DNA of 64,000 nucleotides from positions 1 through 64,000 of the forward strand of contig NZ_JANIAC010000005.1 of the NCBI RefSeq assembly GCF_024723255.1, written 5' to 3'. The position numbers and the translations under genes were made by a program. Source of the DNA: Aestuariibaculum sp. M13. GTDB taxonomy: Bacteria; Bacteroidota; Bacteroidia; Flavobacteriales; Flavobacteriaceae. This document shows, piece by piece, positions 19,418 to 27,981 of the stretch. The notes under the pieces are model-generated. The model did no database searches. It saw nothing but the letters and a program-made list of their open reading frames with translations, and had not been told where the DNA came from. Within the stretch, counting starts at the first letter, position 1. Every line of letters starts with the position of its first letter.

Positions 19418-20020
19418 TTAAATCTTTTTGTGTTTGTTGATTTCATCCTGAAGCTGACGTCTTACTTTTTGCTCACGCTCTAAGGCAACTTTTCTGTGTT
19501 CTTCAAATTCCTCTTCTATTTCAGAAAGAGCTTTTCTGGCTTCAGTGGTAATAATATTACTATTTTTAAATTTATAAATAAATACCACTAATAACACTAA
19601 TAGCCCACCGATAATAGACCACATAAGTACATTGTAACTGCCTTTACTCATTTGTATACCAAATAAAGACATGCTATCTTTTTCTAAATTGGTTTCATTA
19701 AGAGTGTTTTGAGTTTCAGAAAGGCTGGCTTTTAAATTGTCTATTTCTTTTGCTTGAGTATTAACAACAGCTTTGGTGTCGTTAAGATTTTTTTGAATAG
19801 CATTAAGAGAATCCAGAGTATGTGCTTTTAAAGTGTAAAGCCAAGTTTTTTTAATTACTTTATAGTCTTGGTAATTATTGGAACGCTGAATAGCATATTC
19901 AAATTGGTTATCAATGGTACCGCTGTTTAAAGATAATTTGTCTTCGTCATTCTCAGTTTGCGCAAATAAAGTCGCAGTAAATAAAAAGCTAAAAACAGCT
20001 AAATACTTGATTTTGTTCAT
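19418..20020 (-). CDS. Exported coiled-coil protein with one membrane helix
   Basis: The 200-residue protein has a signal peptide (MNKIKYLAVFSFLFTATLFA), a periplasmic stretch with a long coiled coil (about 70-115), a membrane helix (about 128-150) and a highly charged cytoplasmic tail rich in E, K and R. There is no enzyme motif. As I recall, close relatives in Flavobacteriaceae are often labelled tRNA (guanine-N1)-methyltransferase, which this sequence does not support: it has no SAM knot and real TrmD is encoded at 11777-12454. A scaffold or envelope-spanning role is possible. Confidence 0.7.
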   Translation of the reverse strand: MNKIKYLAVFSFLFTATLFAQTENDEDKLSLNSGTIDNQFEYAIQRSNNYQDYKVIKKTWLYTLKAHTLDSLNAIQKNLNDTKAVVNTQAKEIDNLKASLSETQNTLNETNLEKDSMSLFGIQMSKGSYNVLMWSIIGGLLVLLVVFIYKFKNSNIITTEARKALSEIEEEFEEHRKVALEREQKVRRQLQDEINKHKKI

Positions 20021-20090
20021 TTTAAAGTAATTTTTGAATATTGGGTTACTAAATTATAAAATATTGTTTACTGTTAAAGGTAAAATTGCC

Positions 20091-20117
20091 AAAAAGCCTC
20101 ACGAGGTGAGGCTTTTT
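20091..20117. terminator. Orphan terminator in a divergent intergenic region
   Basis: AAAAAGCCTCAC (20091-20102) pairs with GTGAGGCTTTTT (20106-20117) around GAG. Both flanking genes start away from it, so no gene ends here. The stem is nearly the same as the one at 20651-20688, behind the next gene. Confidence 0.75.
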
Positions 20118-20260
20118 GTAATATACGTTAATAAATATAATTTAGATGTTTTGACTACTAATAATAGTTATAGTGTCTTATTTTAGTTTAATGAGTAGTT
20201 AAGTTAATTATTGTTTTGTAAGTAAATTTTGTTTCTTTGTTACAATTTAAAAACCTACTT

Positions 20261-20653
20261 ATGAAAAATACATTCTTTTTATTTGTTGTATTCCTTATAC
20301 TTTTTAATTCTTGTTCGAGTGATGATACAAAGGATAGAATAATTGGTAATTGGCAAGTCATCGAAATATATTCTAATGGAGAAAAAGCCGAACAACTGGG
20401 TTGTTCAGAGTATACTTATTTAATAATCAATTACGATTTTACTACAACAGGAGATTTTAAAAATTATGAAACAACACCTGAAATTTGCAACAGTACAGGT
20501 TTTGAATTAAATAAATGGAGAAAGGCAGGAAATCAATATGAACTGATTGATGGAGTTGAAGATGTCGTTGAATACACTGCATTTTTTCAAGGTGAAAATT
20601 TGGTTATTGAAAATTTATCGAAAACAATAAAATGGTTTTACATACCATACTAA
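20261..20653 (+). CDS. Small lipocalin-like lipoprotein
   Basis: From the ATG at 20261 the protein has 130 residues with a lipoprotein signal (lipobox LFNSC, Cys about 18) and a short SSDD linker. The domain opens with DRIIGNWQVIEIYSNGE, as in the lipocalin-like families of small Bacteroidetes lipoproteins. Two cysteines (LGCSEY and EICNSTG) could form a disulfide. Its function is unknown. A TTG at 20237 is in frame but would precede a good signal peptide with unneeded residues. The gene stands alone and is bracketed by two related terminators, which suggests it was inserted as a unit. Confidence 0.72.
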   Translation: MKNTFFLFVVFLILFNSCSSDDTKDRIIGNWQVIEIYSNGEKAEQLGCSEYTYLIINYDFTTTGDFKNYETTPEICNSTGFELNKWRKAGNQYELIDGVEDVVEYTAFFQGENLVIENLSKTIKWFYIPY

Positions 20654-20688
20654 CAAAAAAGCCTCACTATAGTGAGGCTTTTTTGTTA
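20651..20688. terminator. Perfect palindromic bidirectional terminator
   Basis: All 38 bases form one palindrome, TAACAAAAAAGCCTCACT and its complement, starting at the lipoprotein stop codon. T runs exist on both strands, so it also serves the minus-strand gap gene ending at 20708. Confidence 0.92.
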
Positions 20689-20707
20689 GTCATAGGTTTA
20701 ATTTCAA

Positions 20708-22156
20708 CTAATAATAAGTATACCTTCTTACTTTCGCTATGTATTTTGCAAGTCTAATAACTTGATGACTGTATCCATATTCGTTATCGTACCATACATA
20801 AAGCACGGCATTTTTTCCATCAGAGCGAACAATAGTGGCTTTGCTGTCGAAAATAGATGGAGCGGAACACCCCACAATATCGCTTGAAACAAGCTCGTCG
20901 CTTAATTCGTATTTTATCTGTTCAACCAAATCGCCTTCTAAAGCAAATTTCTTTAGGGTGGCGTTCATCTGTTCAACAGAAGTTTTATTTTTTAATTCAA
21001 GATTTAAAATGGCTAACGAACCATTTGGAACAGGAACACGAATGGCGTTCGATGTTAATTTACCTTCTAATTCAGGCAAAGCTTTGGCAACAGCGCTTCC
21101 TGCACCAGTTTCAGTAATAACCATATTCAATGCCGCTGCGCGACCACGACGGTATTTGTTATGGTAGTTGTCGACTAAATTCTGGTCGTTAGTATAAGCA
21201 TGAATGGTTTCAAGGTGACCATGTTTAATGCCATAAGTATCTTCAATTACCTTTAAAACAGGTGTAATGGCATTGGTAGTACAAGATGCTGCAGAGAAAA
21301 TATCAACTTTACTTGGGTCGTAATCTAAATGATTAACACCGTGAACAATATTTGGAACACCTTTTCCTGGAGCGGTTAATAATACTTTAGATACACCTCT
21401 CGATTTTAAATGTCTGCTTAAAGCTTCTTCATCTCTAAAAGCACCGGTATTATCAATCACTAAAGCGTTGTTAATGCCGTATTTAGTGTAGTCAATTTCT
21501 TCAGGTGTATTAGCTGAAATAATATTTACAGTTGTTCCGTTAATGCTTAGCGCATTGTTAGCTGCATCAACCGATACGGTTCCTGAAAATTCACCATGTA
21601 CAGAATCGTTACGTAAAAGGGCAGCTCTTTTTTCTAGAACCTGAGCATCAATTGATCCACGAGTTACAATGGCTCTTAATCTTAACTGACTACCTTTTCC
21701 TGTACGAGCCAGAATTTCACGAGCTACCAAACGACCAATTCTTCCAAACCCGTAAAGAATGACATCTTTAGGAAGCAGCGAACCATTTTTGTTGGCATCC
21801 TTTAGTTTATCGGCAATAAAACTGCTGGCGTTGTTGTACTTGGTGTCTTCTAAATGATATTCATAGGTTAGTTTACCTATGTCTAATTTAGCAGGGGCAA
21901 TGTCAAGCGATTTAATGGCTTGTGCAATTTCAACAGAATCGAAAATAGAGATTGGTTTTTGAACAAATTTACCTGCGTATTCGTGCAGATTTAAAATTTG
22001 ACTAACGTTTCTGTCGATTAGTTGGTTGCGAAAAAGAACAAGTTCTATAGACTTGTCGTACCATAAATCGCTTACAATTTTAATGAATTCTACGGTGGCT
22101 CTTCTACGATCTGCTTGAAAGGCTAATTCCTTTTCATAGTTTTTGTTAAAAGACAT
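20708..22156 (-). CDS. gap: Glyceraldehyde-3-phosphate dehydrogenase, long form
   Basis: The enzyme interconverts glyceraldehyde 3-phosphate and 1,3-bisphosphoglycerate with a nicotinamide cofactor. The 482-residue protein is about 150 residues longer than classical GAPDH because of an N-terminal extension of unknown role (about 1-125). The NAD fold begins at DVILYGFGRIGRLVARE. The catalytic Cys292 is in SAASCTTNAITP, the active-site His is in HAYTNDQN, and ETGAGSAVAKALPEL and WYDNEYGYSHQ are present. This long form occurs in Flavobacteria beside a standard gapA elsewhere, so it may favour the gluconeogenic direction; that is inference. The gene is monocistronic. Confidence 0.93.
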   Translation of the reverse strand: MSFNKNYEKELAFQADRRRATVEFIKIVSDLWYDKSIELVLFRNQLIDRNVSQILNLHEYAGKFVQKPISIFDSVEIAQAIKSLDIAPAKLDIGKLTYEYHLEDTKYNNASSFIADKLKDANKNGSLLPKDVILYGFGRIGRLVAREILARTGKGSQLRLRAIVTRGSIDAQVLEKRAALLRNDSVHGEFSGTVSVDAANNALSINGTTVNIISANTPEEIDYTKYGINNALVIDNTGAFRDEEALSRHLKSRGVSKVLLTAPGKGVPNIVHGVNHLDYDPSKVDIFSAASCTTNAITPVLKVIEDTYGIKHGHLETIHAYTNDQNLVDNYHNKYRRGRAAALNMVITETGAGSAVAKALPELEGKLTSNAIRVPVPNGSLAILNLELKNKTSVEQMNATLKKFALEGDLVEQIKYELSDELVSSDIVGCSAPSIFDSKATIVRSDGKNAVLYVWYDNEYGYSHQVIRLAKYIAKVRRYTYY

Positions 22157-22232
22157 CTTTGAGATAGTTTAGTTTTTATAAATGTTTCGGCAAAAGTATC
22201 ATATTTCAAACGTTTTCGTAAGCTATTTTAAC

Positions 22233-22269
22233 AAAAAAATAACCTCTTAAAAAAAGACTTTTTAAGAGG
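22233..22269 (-). terminator. Terminator of the HtrA gene
   Basis: On the minus strand, CCTCTTAAAAA-type sequence pairs over 11 bp (22243-22253 with 22259-22269) and leads into a seven-T run at 22239-22233. It lies 29 bases past the protease stop. Confidence 0.75.
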
Positions 22270-22297
22270 CTAAATGACAATTATTATTTAAATGTTT

Positions 22298-23701
22298 TTA
22301 TCTGAAGTTGTAACGTTCTTTTTCTCCTTTAGAATTGATTAATTCAATGCGAAGCGGTTCATAAGACGATCTGTTTTTAATAGCTTCCTGTGCATCATCA
22401 ACAGTATTTATTTTTACATCGTTAATGGATGTGATAATAGAACCTTCATCTACACCGTTTTTCTTCCAGTACGATTCATATTCTTTATTTAATTCAATAA
22501 TTTTAATACCATTGGTAGCGTTTACAGATTTTAAATCTTCTCTTTTAGCATTTTTAACCATACCAACTAAAGGCAGATTTAAAGTTTCGTTTCTTGTTAA
22601 TTTTACATTAACGGTTTTAAGTTCACCATCTCTGGAAATTTTAAGCTCCACAATATCATCAACACGTTTTGCACCTATGTGTCCTGTTAAATCGGAGAAT
22701 TTAGAAACTTTAATACGGTCTATTTCCTTAATAATATCACCTTCTTTAATGCCGGCTTTATCGGCACCAGAATCTTCAACCACACCAGCAACATATATAC
22801 CTTCGGTGTCATTAACACCTAAATCGGTTGCAGCAGCACTGTTTAAAGCACCTCCGGTAATGCCTAAAATACCATTTTGTACATTGCCGTATTCCATAAT
22901 GTCTTCAATAACACGTCTGGCAATATTACTTGGAACTGCAAACGAATATCCAATATAAGAACCTGTTTGAGACGAAATAGCAGTATTAATACCAATAAGC
23001 TCTCCATTGGTATTCACTAAGGCGCCACCTGAGTTTCCTGGATTTACAGCGGCATCGGTTTGGATAAACGACTGTGTAGAATTACCCGATAAATCTCTGG
23101 CTTTTGCACTAATAATACCAGCTGTAACTGTTGAAGTTAAGTTAAAAGGGTTACCCACAGCCAATACCCATTCGCCAATTTTAGCCTGGTCTGAATCCGC
23201 AAAAGTAACATAAGGTAAGTCTTCATCGGCATCAATTTTAAGCAAGGCAATGTCGGTTTTAGGATCAGAACCTACAATTTCGGCATCGTAAGTTTTGTTG
23301 TTATTTAAAGTTACCGTTAGTTTATCTGAATTATTGATCACATGATTATTAGTGATGATGTATCCATCGGCATTAATAATTACTCCGGAGCCAGTTCCCA
23401 TTTGTGCACGTTGCGGACTTCTTCCTAAAAATAAATCCTGAAACGTCATTTGTCCGGTGCTAATGGTCACGTTTTTAACGTGAACAACCGCATTAACCGT
23501 GTTTTCGGCCGCCGTTGTTAAATCGGGTGCCTCAGCAGCAGTGTTAAATACATTACTAATATTACTTGTTGGTAAAAATGATGGATTAGAGTCTGCTGTA
23601 ATTTCTATTTTGTTTTCAGGCTCTAAAAAAAGTTTGTAGGCACCTAGAGTTAAAGCGCCTCCTAATGCTGAAACTAATACTAATGAGAAAATCTTCTTCA
23701 T
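22298..23701 (-). CDS. htrA: HtrA/DegP-family periplasmic serine protease
   Basis: From the ATG at 23701 (an in-frame ATG also lies at 23710) the protein has 467 residues with an uncleaved or cleavable N-terminal hydrophobic segment. The trypsin-like domain has the triad His120 (TNNHVINN), Asp150 (KTDIALLKID) and Ser224 (NPGNSGGAL), numbered from this start. Two PDZ domains follow (about 265-355 and 375-465). Such Do-type enzymes degrade or refold damaged envelope proteins. The region upstream has an 8-bp inverted repeat at 23788-23808. The gene is divergent from dapF. Confidence 0.94.
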   Translation of the reverse strand: MKKIFSLVLVSALGGALTLGAYKLFLEPENKIEITADSNPSFLPTSNISNVFNTAAEAPDLTTAAENTVNAVVHVKNVTISTGQMTFQDLFLGRSPQRAQMGTGSGVIINADGYIITNNHVINNSDKLTVTLNNNKTYDAEIVGSDPKTDIALLKIDADEDLPYVTFADSDQAKIGEWVLAVGNPFNLTSTVTAGIISAKARDLSGNSTQSFIQTDAAVNPGNSGGALVNTNGELIGINTAISSQTGSYIGYSFAVPSNIARRVIEDIMEYGNVQNGILGITGGALNSAAATDLGVNDTEGIYVAGVVEDSGADKAGIKEGDIIKEIDRIKVSKFSDLTGHIGAKRVDDIVELKISRDGELKTVNVKLTRNETLNLPLVGMVKNAKREDLKSVNATNGIKIIELNKEYESYWKKNGVDEGSIITSINDVKINTVDDAQEAIKNRSSYEPLRIELINSKGEKERYNFR

Positions 23702-23787
23702 AATTATCATCTATTTTAGTTAATATTCAATAAATGCCAAAATGTTCGCCAGGTTTGTTTTTGAGAGGTTTAACCTTTGTTGGGTGA

Positions 23788-23808
23788 AGATTTTAGCAAT
23801 TAAAATCT
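23788..23808. promoter_or_regulatory. Inverted repeat upstream of htrA
   Basis: AGATTTTA (23788-23795) and TAAAATCT (23801-23808) form a perfect 8-bp inverted repeat with a 5-base spacer, in the 236-base region between htrA and dapF. It has no T tract and could be a regulator site. Confidence 0.35.
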
Positions 23809-23920
23809 GATTTAAGAACGATTAAAATTAATTATTTATTGAGTTCCTTTTTTTGTTTTAACGATTTTTAACGTCAATTTTAACTCGGGTTTAACACGTG
23901 AAAAAACGGTTAATTATTCC

Positions 23921-23928
23921 TATATTTG
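23921..23928 (+). promoter_or_regulatory. dapF promoter -7 element
   Basis: TATATTTG fully matches TAnnTTTG and lies 9 bases before the dapF ATG. Transcription would begin within a few bases of the start codon, giving a leaderless or nearly leaderless mRNA. Confidence 0.55.
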
Positions 23929-23937
23929 CCCTCTATT

Positions 23938-24711
23938 ATGCAACAGACTTTTTATAAATATCAAGGAACAGGAAACGATTTTGTGATGATTGATAATCGT
24001 CAGCAAACGTTCGACAAAAACGATACCAAACGCGTCGCGTTTTTATGTGACAGACGTTTTGGCATAGGTGCAGACGGATTAATTTTATTGGAAAACCATC
24101 CCGATTTAGATTTTAAGATGGTCTATTATAATGCCGATGGAAACGAAAGCACCATGTGTGGGAACGGCGGACGTTGTTTAGTGGCTTTTGCTAAAGATTT
24201 AGGTGTTATAAAAGAACATGCTGTTTTTGAGGCCATTGATGGGTTACATCACGCTGAAATTAAAGACGGAATTGTAAAACTTCAAATGTTAGATGTTGAT
24301 ACTGTGGAACAGTACGAAAACCATGTGTTTTTAAATACAGGGTCGCCACACCATGTTCAGTTTGAAGAAAATATAGAAAATTTCGATATTAAAACTAAAG
24401 GAGCCCAAATTCGTTATGGTGAGCCTTATAATCAGGCAGGATCTAACGTTAACTTTGTAAAGAAGATTAATAACGATACCTTTCGAGTTAGAACTTACGA
24501 GCGTGGGGTAGAGGACGAAACCTTGTCTTGCGGAACCGGTGTAACAGCTGTGGCCATTGCGATGCATACATTAGGAGAAACTGACAGTACTTTAATTAAT
24601 TTAAATGTAGAAGGCGGAAAGTTACAGGTAAGTTTCGATGTGGAGAATGGTATTTACAAAAACGTTTGGCTTATCGGGCCAGCAACCTACGTTTTCAAAG
24701 GAACAATATGA
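23938..24711 (+). CDS. dapF: Diaminopimelate epimerase
   Basis: DapF converts LL- to meso-diaminopimelate for peptidoglycan and lysine synthesis. The 257-residue protein has the two active-site cysteines in STMCGNGGRC and ETLSCGTGVTAVA, and the N-terminal YQGTGNDFVMIDNR block. The start is the ATG at 23938, since the TTG at 23926 lies inside the -7 element. The stop overlaps the ATG of the acetyltransferase gene (ATGA), starting a cell-wall operon with mltG. Confidence 0.97.
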   Translation: MQQTFYKYQGTGNDFVMIDNRQQTFDKNDTKRVAFLCDRRFGIGADGLILLENHPDLDFKMVYYNADGNESTMCGNGGRCLVAFAKDLGVIKEHAVFEAIDGLHHAEIKDGIVKLQMLDVDTVEQYENHVFLNTGSPHHVQFEENIENFDIKTKGAQIRYGEPYNQAGSNVNFVKKINNDTFRVRTYERGVEDETLSCGTGVTAVAIAMHTLGETDSTLINLNVEGGKLQVSFDVENGIYKNVWLIGPATYVFKGTI

Positions 24712-25232
24712 TTACCTTAAAAGGAGAACATATTTATTTACGTGCTCTGGAACCTGAAGATTTAGAGTTTATTCATGCTATTGAAAACGACGAATCTATC
24801 TGGGAACTAAGTTGCACACAAACACCGTATTCTAAATATTTAATCAAACAGTATTTAGAGCAGGCTCACAAAGATATTTTTGAGGTTAAACAACTGCGTC
24901 TGGTTATCTGTAATTACGAAAATGAAGCTTTAGGGTTGATAGATTTGTTCGACTTTGATTTTAAAAATAAACGTGCCGGAGTTGGTATTTTGGTTAAGGA
25001 ACCGAAAGATCGCTCAAAAGGTATTGGTAGTGAAGCTTTAAAATTATTGATTAATTATTGTTTCACACATTTAGATTTGCATCAGTTATATTGTAATATT
25101 TCAGAAGATAACCAAGCGAGCATCAACCTTTTTACCAAACAAGGGTTTAAAGAAGTTGGGCTTAAAAAAGACTGGATTCACTTTAACGGATCTTTTAAAA
25201 ACGAATATTTATTTCAGCTTATAAATAATTAA
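24708..25232 (+). CDS. GNAT-family N-acetyltransferase (RimJ/RimL type)
   Basis: The 174-residue protein begins IYLRALEPEDLEFIHAIEND, the typical opening of RimJ/RimL-like acetyltransferases. It carries the acetyl-CoA loop RSKGIGSEALKLLINYC and the late CNISEDNQASINLFTKQGF block. It likely transfers an acetyl group from acetyl-CoA to an amine of a protein or small molecule; the acceptor is unknown. The start codon overlaps the dapF stop, and mltG begins directly after its stop codon. Confidence 0.88.
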   Translation: MITLKGEHIYLRALEPEDLEFIHAIENDESIWELSCTQTPYSKYLIKQYLEQAHKDIFEVKQLRLVICNYENEALGLIDLFDFDFKNKRAGVGILVKEPKDRSKGIGSEALKLLINYCFTHLDLHQLYCNISEDNQASINLFTKQGFKEVGLKKDWIHFNGSFKNEYLFQLINN

Positions 25233-26276
25233 ATGTACTTAAAAAAAATACTTGTTGCCATAGCATTATTAGGTTTGGTTGGCGCAGCATACTTTGCTTA
25301 TTTTGTTTACAACACCATGTTAAAGCCAAATACAGCATTTAATAACGATACTGCTTATATATATGTAAGAACCAACGCCACTTACCCAGAGGTTAGAGAA
25401 CAGTTAGAGACCTTGTTAGAAAATATAGACTCTTTTGACGTGTTGGCAAAACAAAAAAAGTACACAACTAATTTAAAAGCCGGTCGTTTCGCTATCAAAA
25501 GAGGAATGAGTAATAATGATATCATCAACTCGATACGAAGCAAAAACTTGCCTATTACTTTGTCTTTTAACAATCAGGAAAGTTTAGAAAAGTTAGCAGG
25601 ACGAATCAGTTCTCAAATTGAAGCTGATAGTACATCGCTGGTTGAAGCCATGAATGATGCTGCATTTTTATCTGAAAATAAATTCAGTAAGGCTTCAGCT
25701 TTGGGTATGTATATTCCGAATAGTTATGAGTTTTTCTGGAATTCATCTGCAAAATTATTCAGAGAGCGGATGCTTACTGAGTATAATCGTTTCTGGAACG
25801 ATTCGCGTAAAGCTAAAGCAAAAGCTATTGGTTTATCGCAAGCGGAAGTGATGACACTGGCGTCTATTGTTTACGAAGAGTCTAAACAAGCCAGTGAACA
25901 ACCAAGAATTGCTGGGGTGTATATGAACAGATTACGTATCGGGATGCCATTACAAGCCGACCCGACGTTAAAGTTTGCAGCCTATCAATTACCAGAATAT
26001 AAAAACACCGTGATAAAGCGTGTACTTAACGTTCATAAAGAAATAGATTCACCTTATAACACGTATAAAAATGCAGGTTTACCACCAGGATTAATTGCCA
26101 TGCCTGATATTTCTGCGATTGATGCGGTTTTAAACTTTGAGAAGCATAGCTATTTGTATTTCGCTGCTGATGCTCAGCATTTAGGGTTTCATAAGTTTGC
26201 AAAGACCTTATCTCAGCATAATGCCAATGCGAGAGAATATCAGCGTTATTTATCTTCCCAAGGTATCAATAAATAA
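25233..26276 (+). CDS. mltG: Endolytic murein transglycosylase
   Basis: MltG cleaves nascent glycan strands at the inner membrane and sets their length. The 347-residue protein has an N-terminal membrane helix (about 5-26), a LysM-like YceG segment and the catalytic block LASIVYEESKQASEQPRIAG with the glutamate pair at 215-216. MPLQADPTLKFA and SPYNTYKNAGLPPGLIAMP are also family signatures. It starts immediately after the acetyltransferase stop. Confidence 0.96.
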   Translation: MYLKKILVAIALLGLVGAAYFAYFVYNTMLKPNTAFNNDTAYIYVRTNATYPEVREQLETLLENIDSFDVLAKQKKYTTNLKAGRFAIKRGMSNNDIINSIRSKNLPITLSFNNQESLEKLAGRISSQIEADSTSLVEAMNDAAFLSENKFSKASALGMYIPNSYEFFWNSSAKLFRERMLTEYNRFWNDSRKAKAKAIGLSQAEVMTLASIVYEESKQASEQPRIAGVYMNRLRIGMPLQADPTLKFAAYQLPEYKNTVIKRVLNVHKEIDSPYNTYKNAGLPPGLIAMPDISAIDAVLNFEKHSYLYFAADAQHLGFHKFAKTLSQHNANAREYQRYLSSQGINK

Positions 26277-26290
26277 TACATAAAACTTAA

Positions 26291-27202
26291 ATGATAGACA
26301 AAAGGCTAACATATATAATACTTTTTTTATGTGTTAGCCTTTTGTCTTTTGCACAATCTGCTACAAATCGTTTTCTTACCCCAAGCGATACTTTAAATAC
26401 ATCCAGAAGAAATGCTGTTGTAATAAGCGAGGCTTCTTTAGCAGGAATTACATTGGTTGGTTTAAACCAGTTATGGTATGCCGATTATGAGCGTTCTAAA
26501 TTTCACACCATAAATGATAATAAGGAATGGCTCCAAATGGATAAAATGGGGCACGTCTTTACATCGTATCAAATAGGAAAGTTTGGGGCGGACCTTTTAA
26601 GCTGGAGTGGCGCGAGTGAAAAAGACCAGTTAATTTACGGTTCTACTTTAGGTTTTGGGTTTCTTACTGCCGTTGAGGTTCTCGATGGTTTTTCCGAAGA
26701 ATGGGGCTTTTCCTGGGGAGATATTATCGCGAATGCCTCTGGAACCGGACTGTATGTTGGGCAGCAACTGCTTTGGAATGAGCAACGTATACTGTTAAAG
26801 TTTTCTTATCATGAAACAATGTATGCTTCACAACGTTCTGATAAACTGGGAAACGGTTTTTTTGAACGTGTTTTAAAAGATTATAACGGACAAACCTATT
26901 GGTTAAGTGTTAATTTAAGTTCTTTTTTTAAAGAAAGTAAGCTTCCGAAATGGCTGAATCTAGCGTTTGGATATGGCGCTGATGGGATGTTATCTGGCGT
27001 TTCAGAAGAAAATAATTTAAATTTACCAGACTACAATAGGTATCGTCAGTACTATTTAAGTCTTGATGTAGACTTGAGTAAGCTACAAACTAAGTCACAG
27101 TTGTTACGAACTGTTTTTGAGGTTTTTAACACAATAAAAATACCTTTTCCTACATTAGAAATTAATAAAAATGGATGTGCATTTCATCTATTCTACATCT
27201 AA
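26291..27202 (+). CDS. DUF2279 (YfiM-like) exported protein
   Basis: The 303-residue protein has a signal peptide (about 1-21, SLLSFAQ). A DUF2279 domain follows, with MDKMGHVFTSYQIGKFG, a Gly-rich helical segment and EVLDGFSEEWGFSWGDIIANASG. The second half has aromatic, barrel-like strands (YWLSVNLSSFF, LNLAFGYGADGML). It is predicted to sit at the outer membrane; its function is unknown. It follows mltG by 14 bases and is probably the last gene of the dapF operon. Confidence 0.78.
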   Translation: MIDKRLTYIILFLCVSLLSFAQSATNRFLTPSDTLNTSRRNAVVISEASLAGITLVGLNQLWYADYERSKFHTINDNKEWLQMDKMGHVFTSYQIGKFGADLLSWSGASEKDQLIYGSTLGFGFLTAVEVLDGFSEEWGFSWGDIIANASGTGLYVGQQLLWNEQRILLKFSYHETMYASQRSDKLGNGFFERVLKDYNGQTYWLSVNLSSFFKESKLPKWLNLAFGYGADGMLSGVSEENNLNLPDYNRYRQYYLSLDVDLSKLQTKSQLLRTVFEVFNTIKIPFPTLEINKNGCAFHLFYI

Positions 27203-27225
27203 AAAAAGTAGATAAACGATTAATT

Positions 27226-27255
27226 TTGAAATAATTAATAAAATTTATAATTTTG
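27226..27255 (+). promoter_or_regulatory. Candidate promoter of the LysM/transglycosylase-like gene
   Basis: TTG (27226-27228) and TAATTTTG (27248-27255) are separated by 19 bases, the arrangement expected of a Bacteroidetes housekeeping promoter (-33 TTG, -7 TAnnTTTG). The ATG is 58 bases past the -7 element. Confidence 0.6.
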
Positions 27256-27313
27256 CACGCTGAATTTTCAAGCTCATTAGGTACATTTTACCGAGCTGAA
27301 GAAATTTAAGTTT

Positions 27314-27973
27314 ATGAGAAAAAGTATTGCAACTTTTATTGCCCTAAGTGTTACAATATGTATTCTATTGTCCTTATCGTTTACAACAGATGAAACGGTA
27401 AATTTAGGTAAATACTCAACAGCTGGCTTAGAGTTAAATTATACTGTAAGTCCGGACGAAGACATTAAAGATAATGTTTTGGCGTCGAACGATGTGAACA
27501 AAACGTTTTCTCCTTATCTGGGGAAATCTTTTGTAGGATTTAAAGAAGCCGTTGGTTTTAAAGAGTCTGGCGGCGATTATTTTACTGTGAATACTTTAGG
27601 GTATTTAGGTAAATATCAATTTGGAAAAGGTACATTGAAATTATTGGGAATTAACAATCCTAAAAAGTTTTTAAACAATCCAGAATTACAAGAGCGTGCA
27701 TTTATCGCTAATGCAGAGCGTAACAAATGGGTGCTTCGTAGAGACATCAAGAATTTTGTTGGAAAACGAATTAATGGTATTTTGGTTACAGAATCAGGAA
27801 TTTTAGCAGCGGCACATTTAGCCGGTCCTGGAAGTGTAAAGAAGTATTTAAGAAGTTACGGTTTGGATAACTTTGAAGACAGCTATGGTACAAACGTAGC
27901 GTATTATATGAAAAAGTTTTCAGGTTATGATACCTCTTCGCTAAAACCTAACAAGAAAGCAAAAGCAATTTAA
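27314..27973 (+). CDS. Exported lysozyme/transglycosylase-like protein
   Basis: The 219-residue protein has a signal peptide (about 1-23). A domain follows with GFKEAVGFKESGGDYFTVNTLGYL-like organisation: a helix ending in KESGGD, then the GKYQFGKGTLKLLG loop and AAHLAGPGSVKKYLR. This resembles goose-type or SLT-like lysozyme folds, in which the Glu of KESGG would be the catalytic acid. Related sequences are often labelled peptidoglycan-binding LysM protein. It has its own promoter and lies next to the mltG operon, which supports a cell-wall role. The enzymatic assignment is inferred. Confidence 0.65.
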   Translation: MRKSIATFIALSVTICILLSLSFTTDETVNLGKYSTAGLELNYTVSPDEDIKDNVLASNDVNKTFSPYLGKSFVGFKEAVGFKESGGDYFTVNTLGYLGKYQFGKGTLKLLGINNPKKFLNNPELQERAFIANAERNKWVLRRDIKNFVGKRINGILVTESGILAAAHLAGPGSVKKYLRSYGLDNFEDSYGTNVAYYMKKFSGYDTSSLKPNKKAKAI

Positions 27974-27981
27974 AGGTTATA

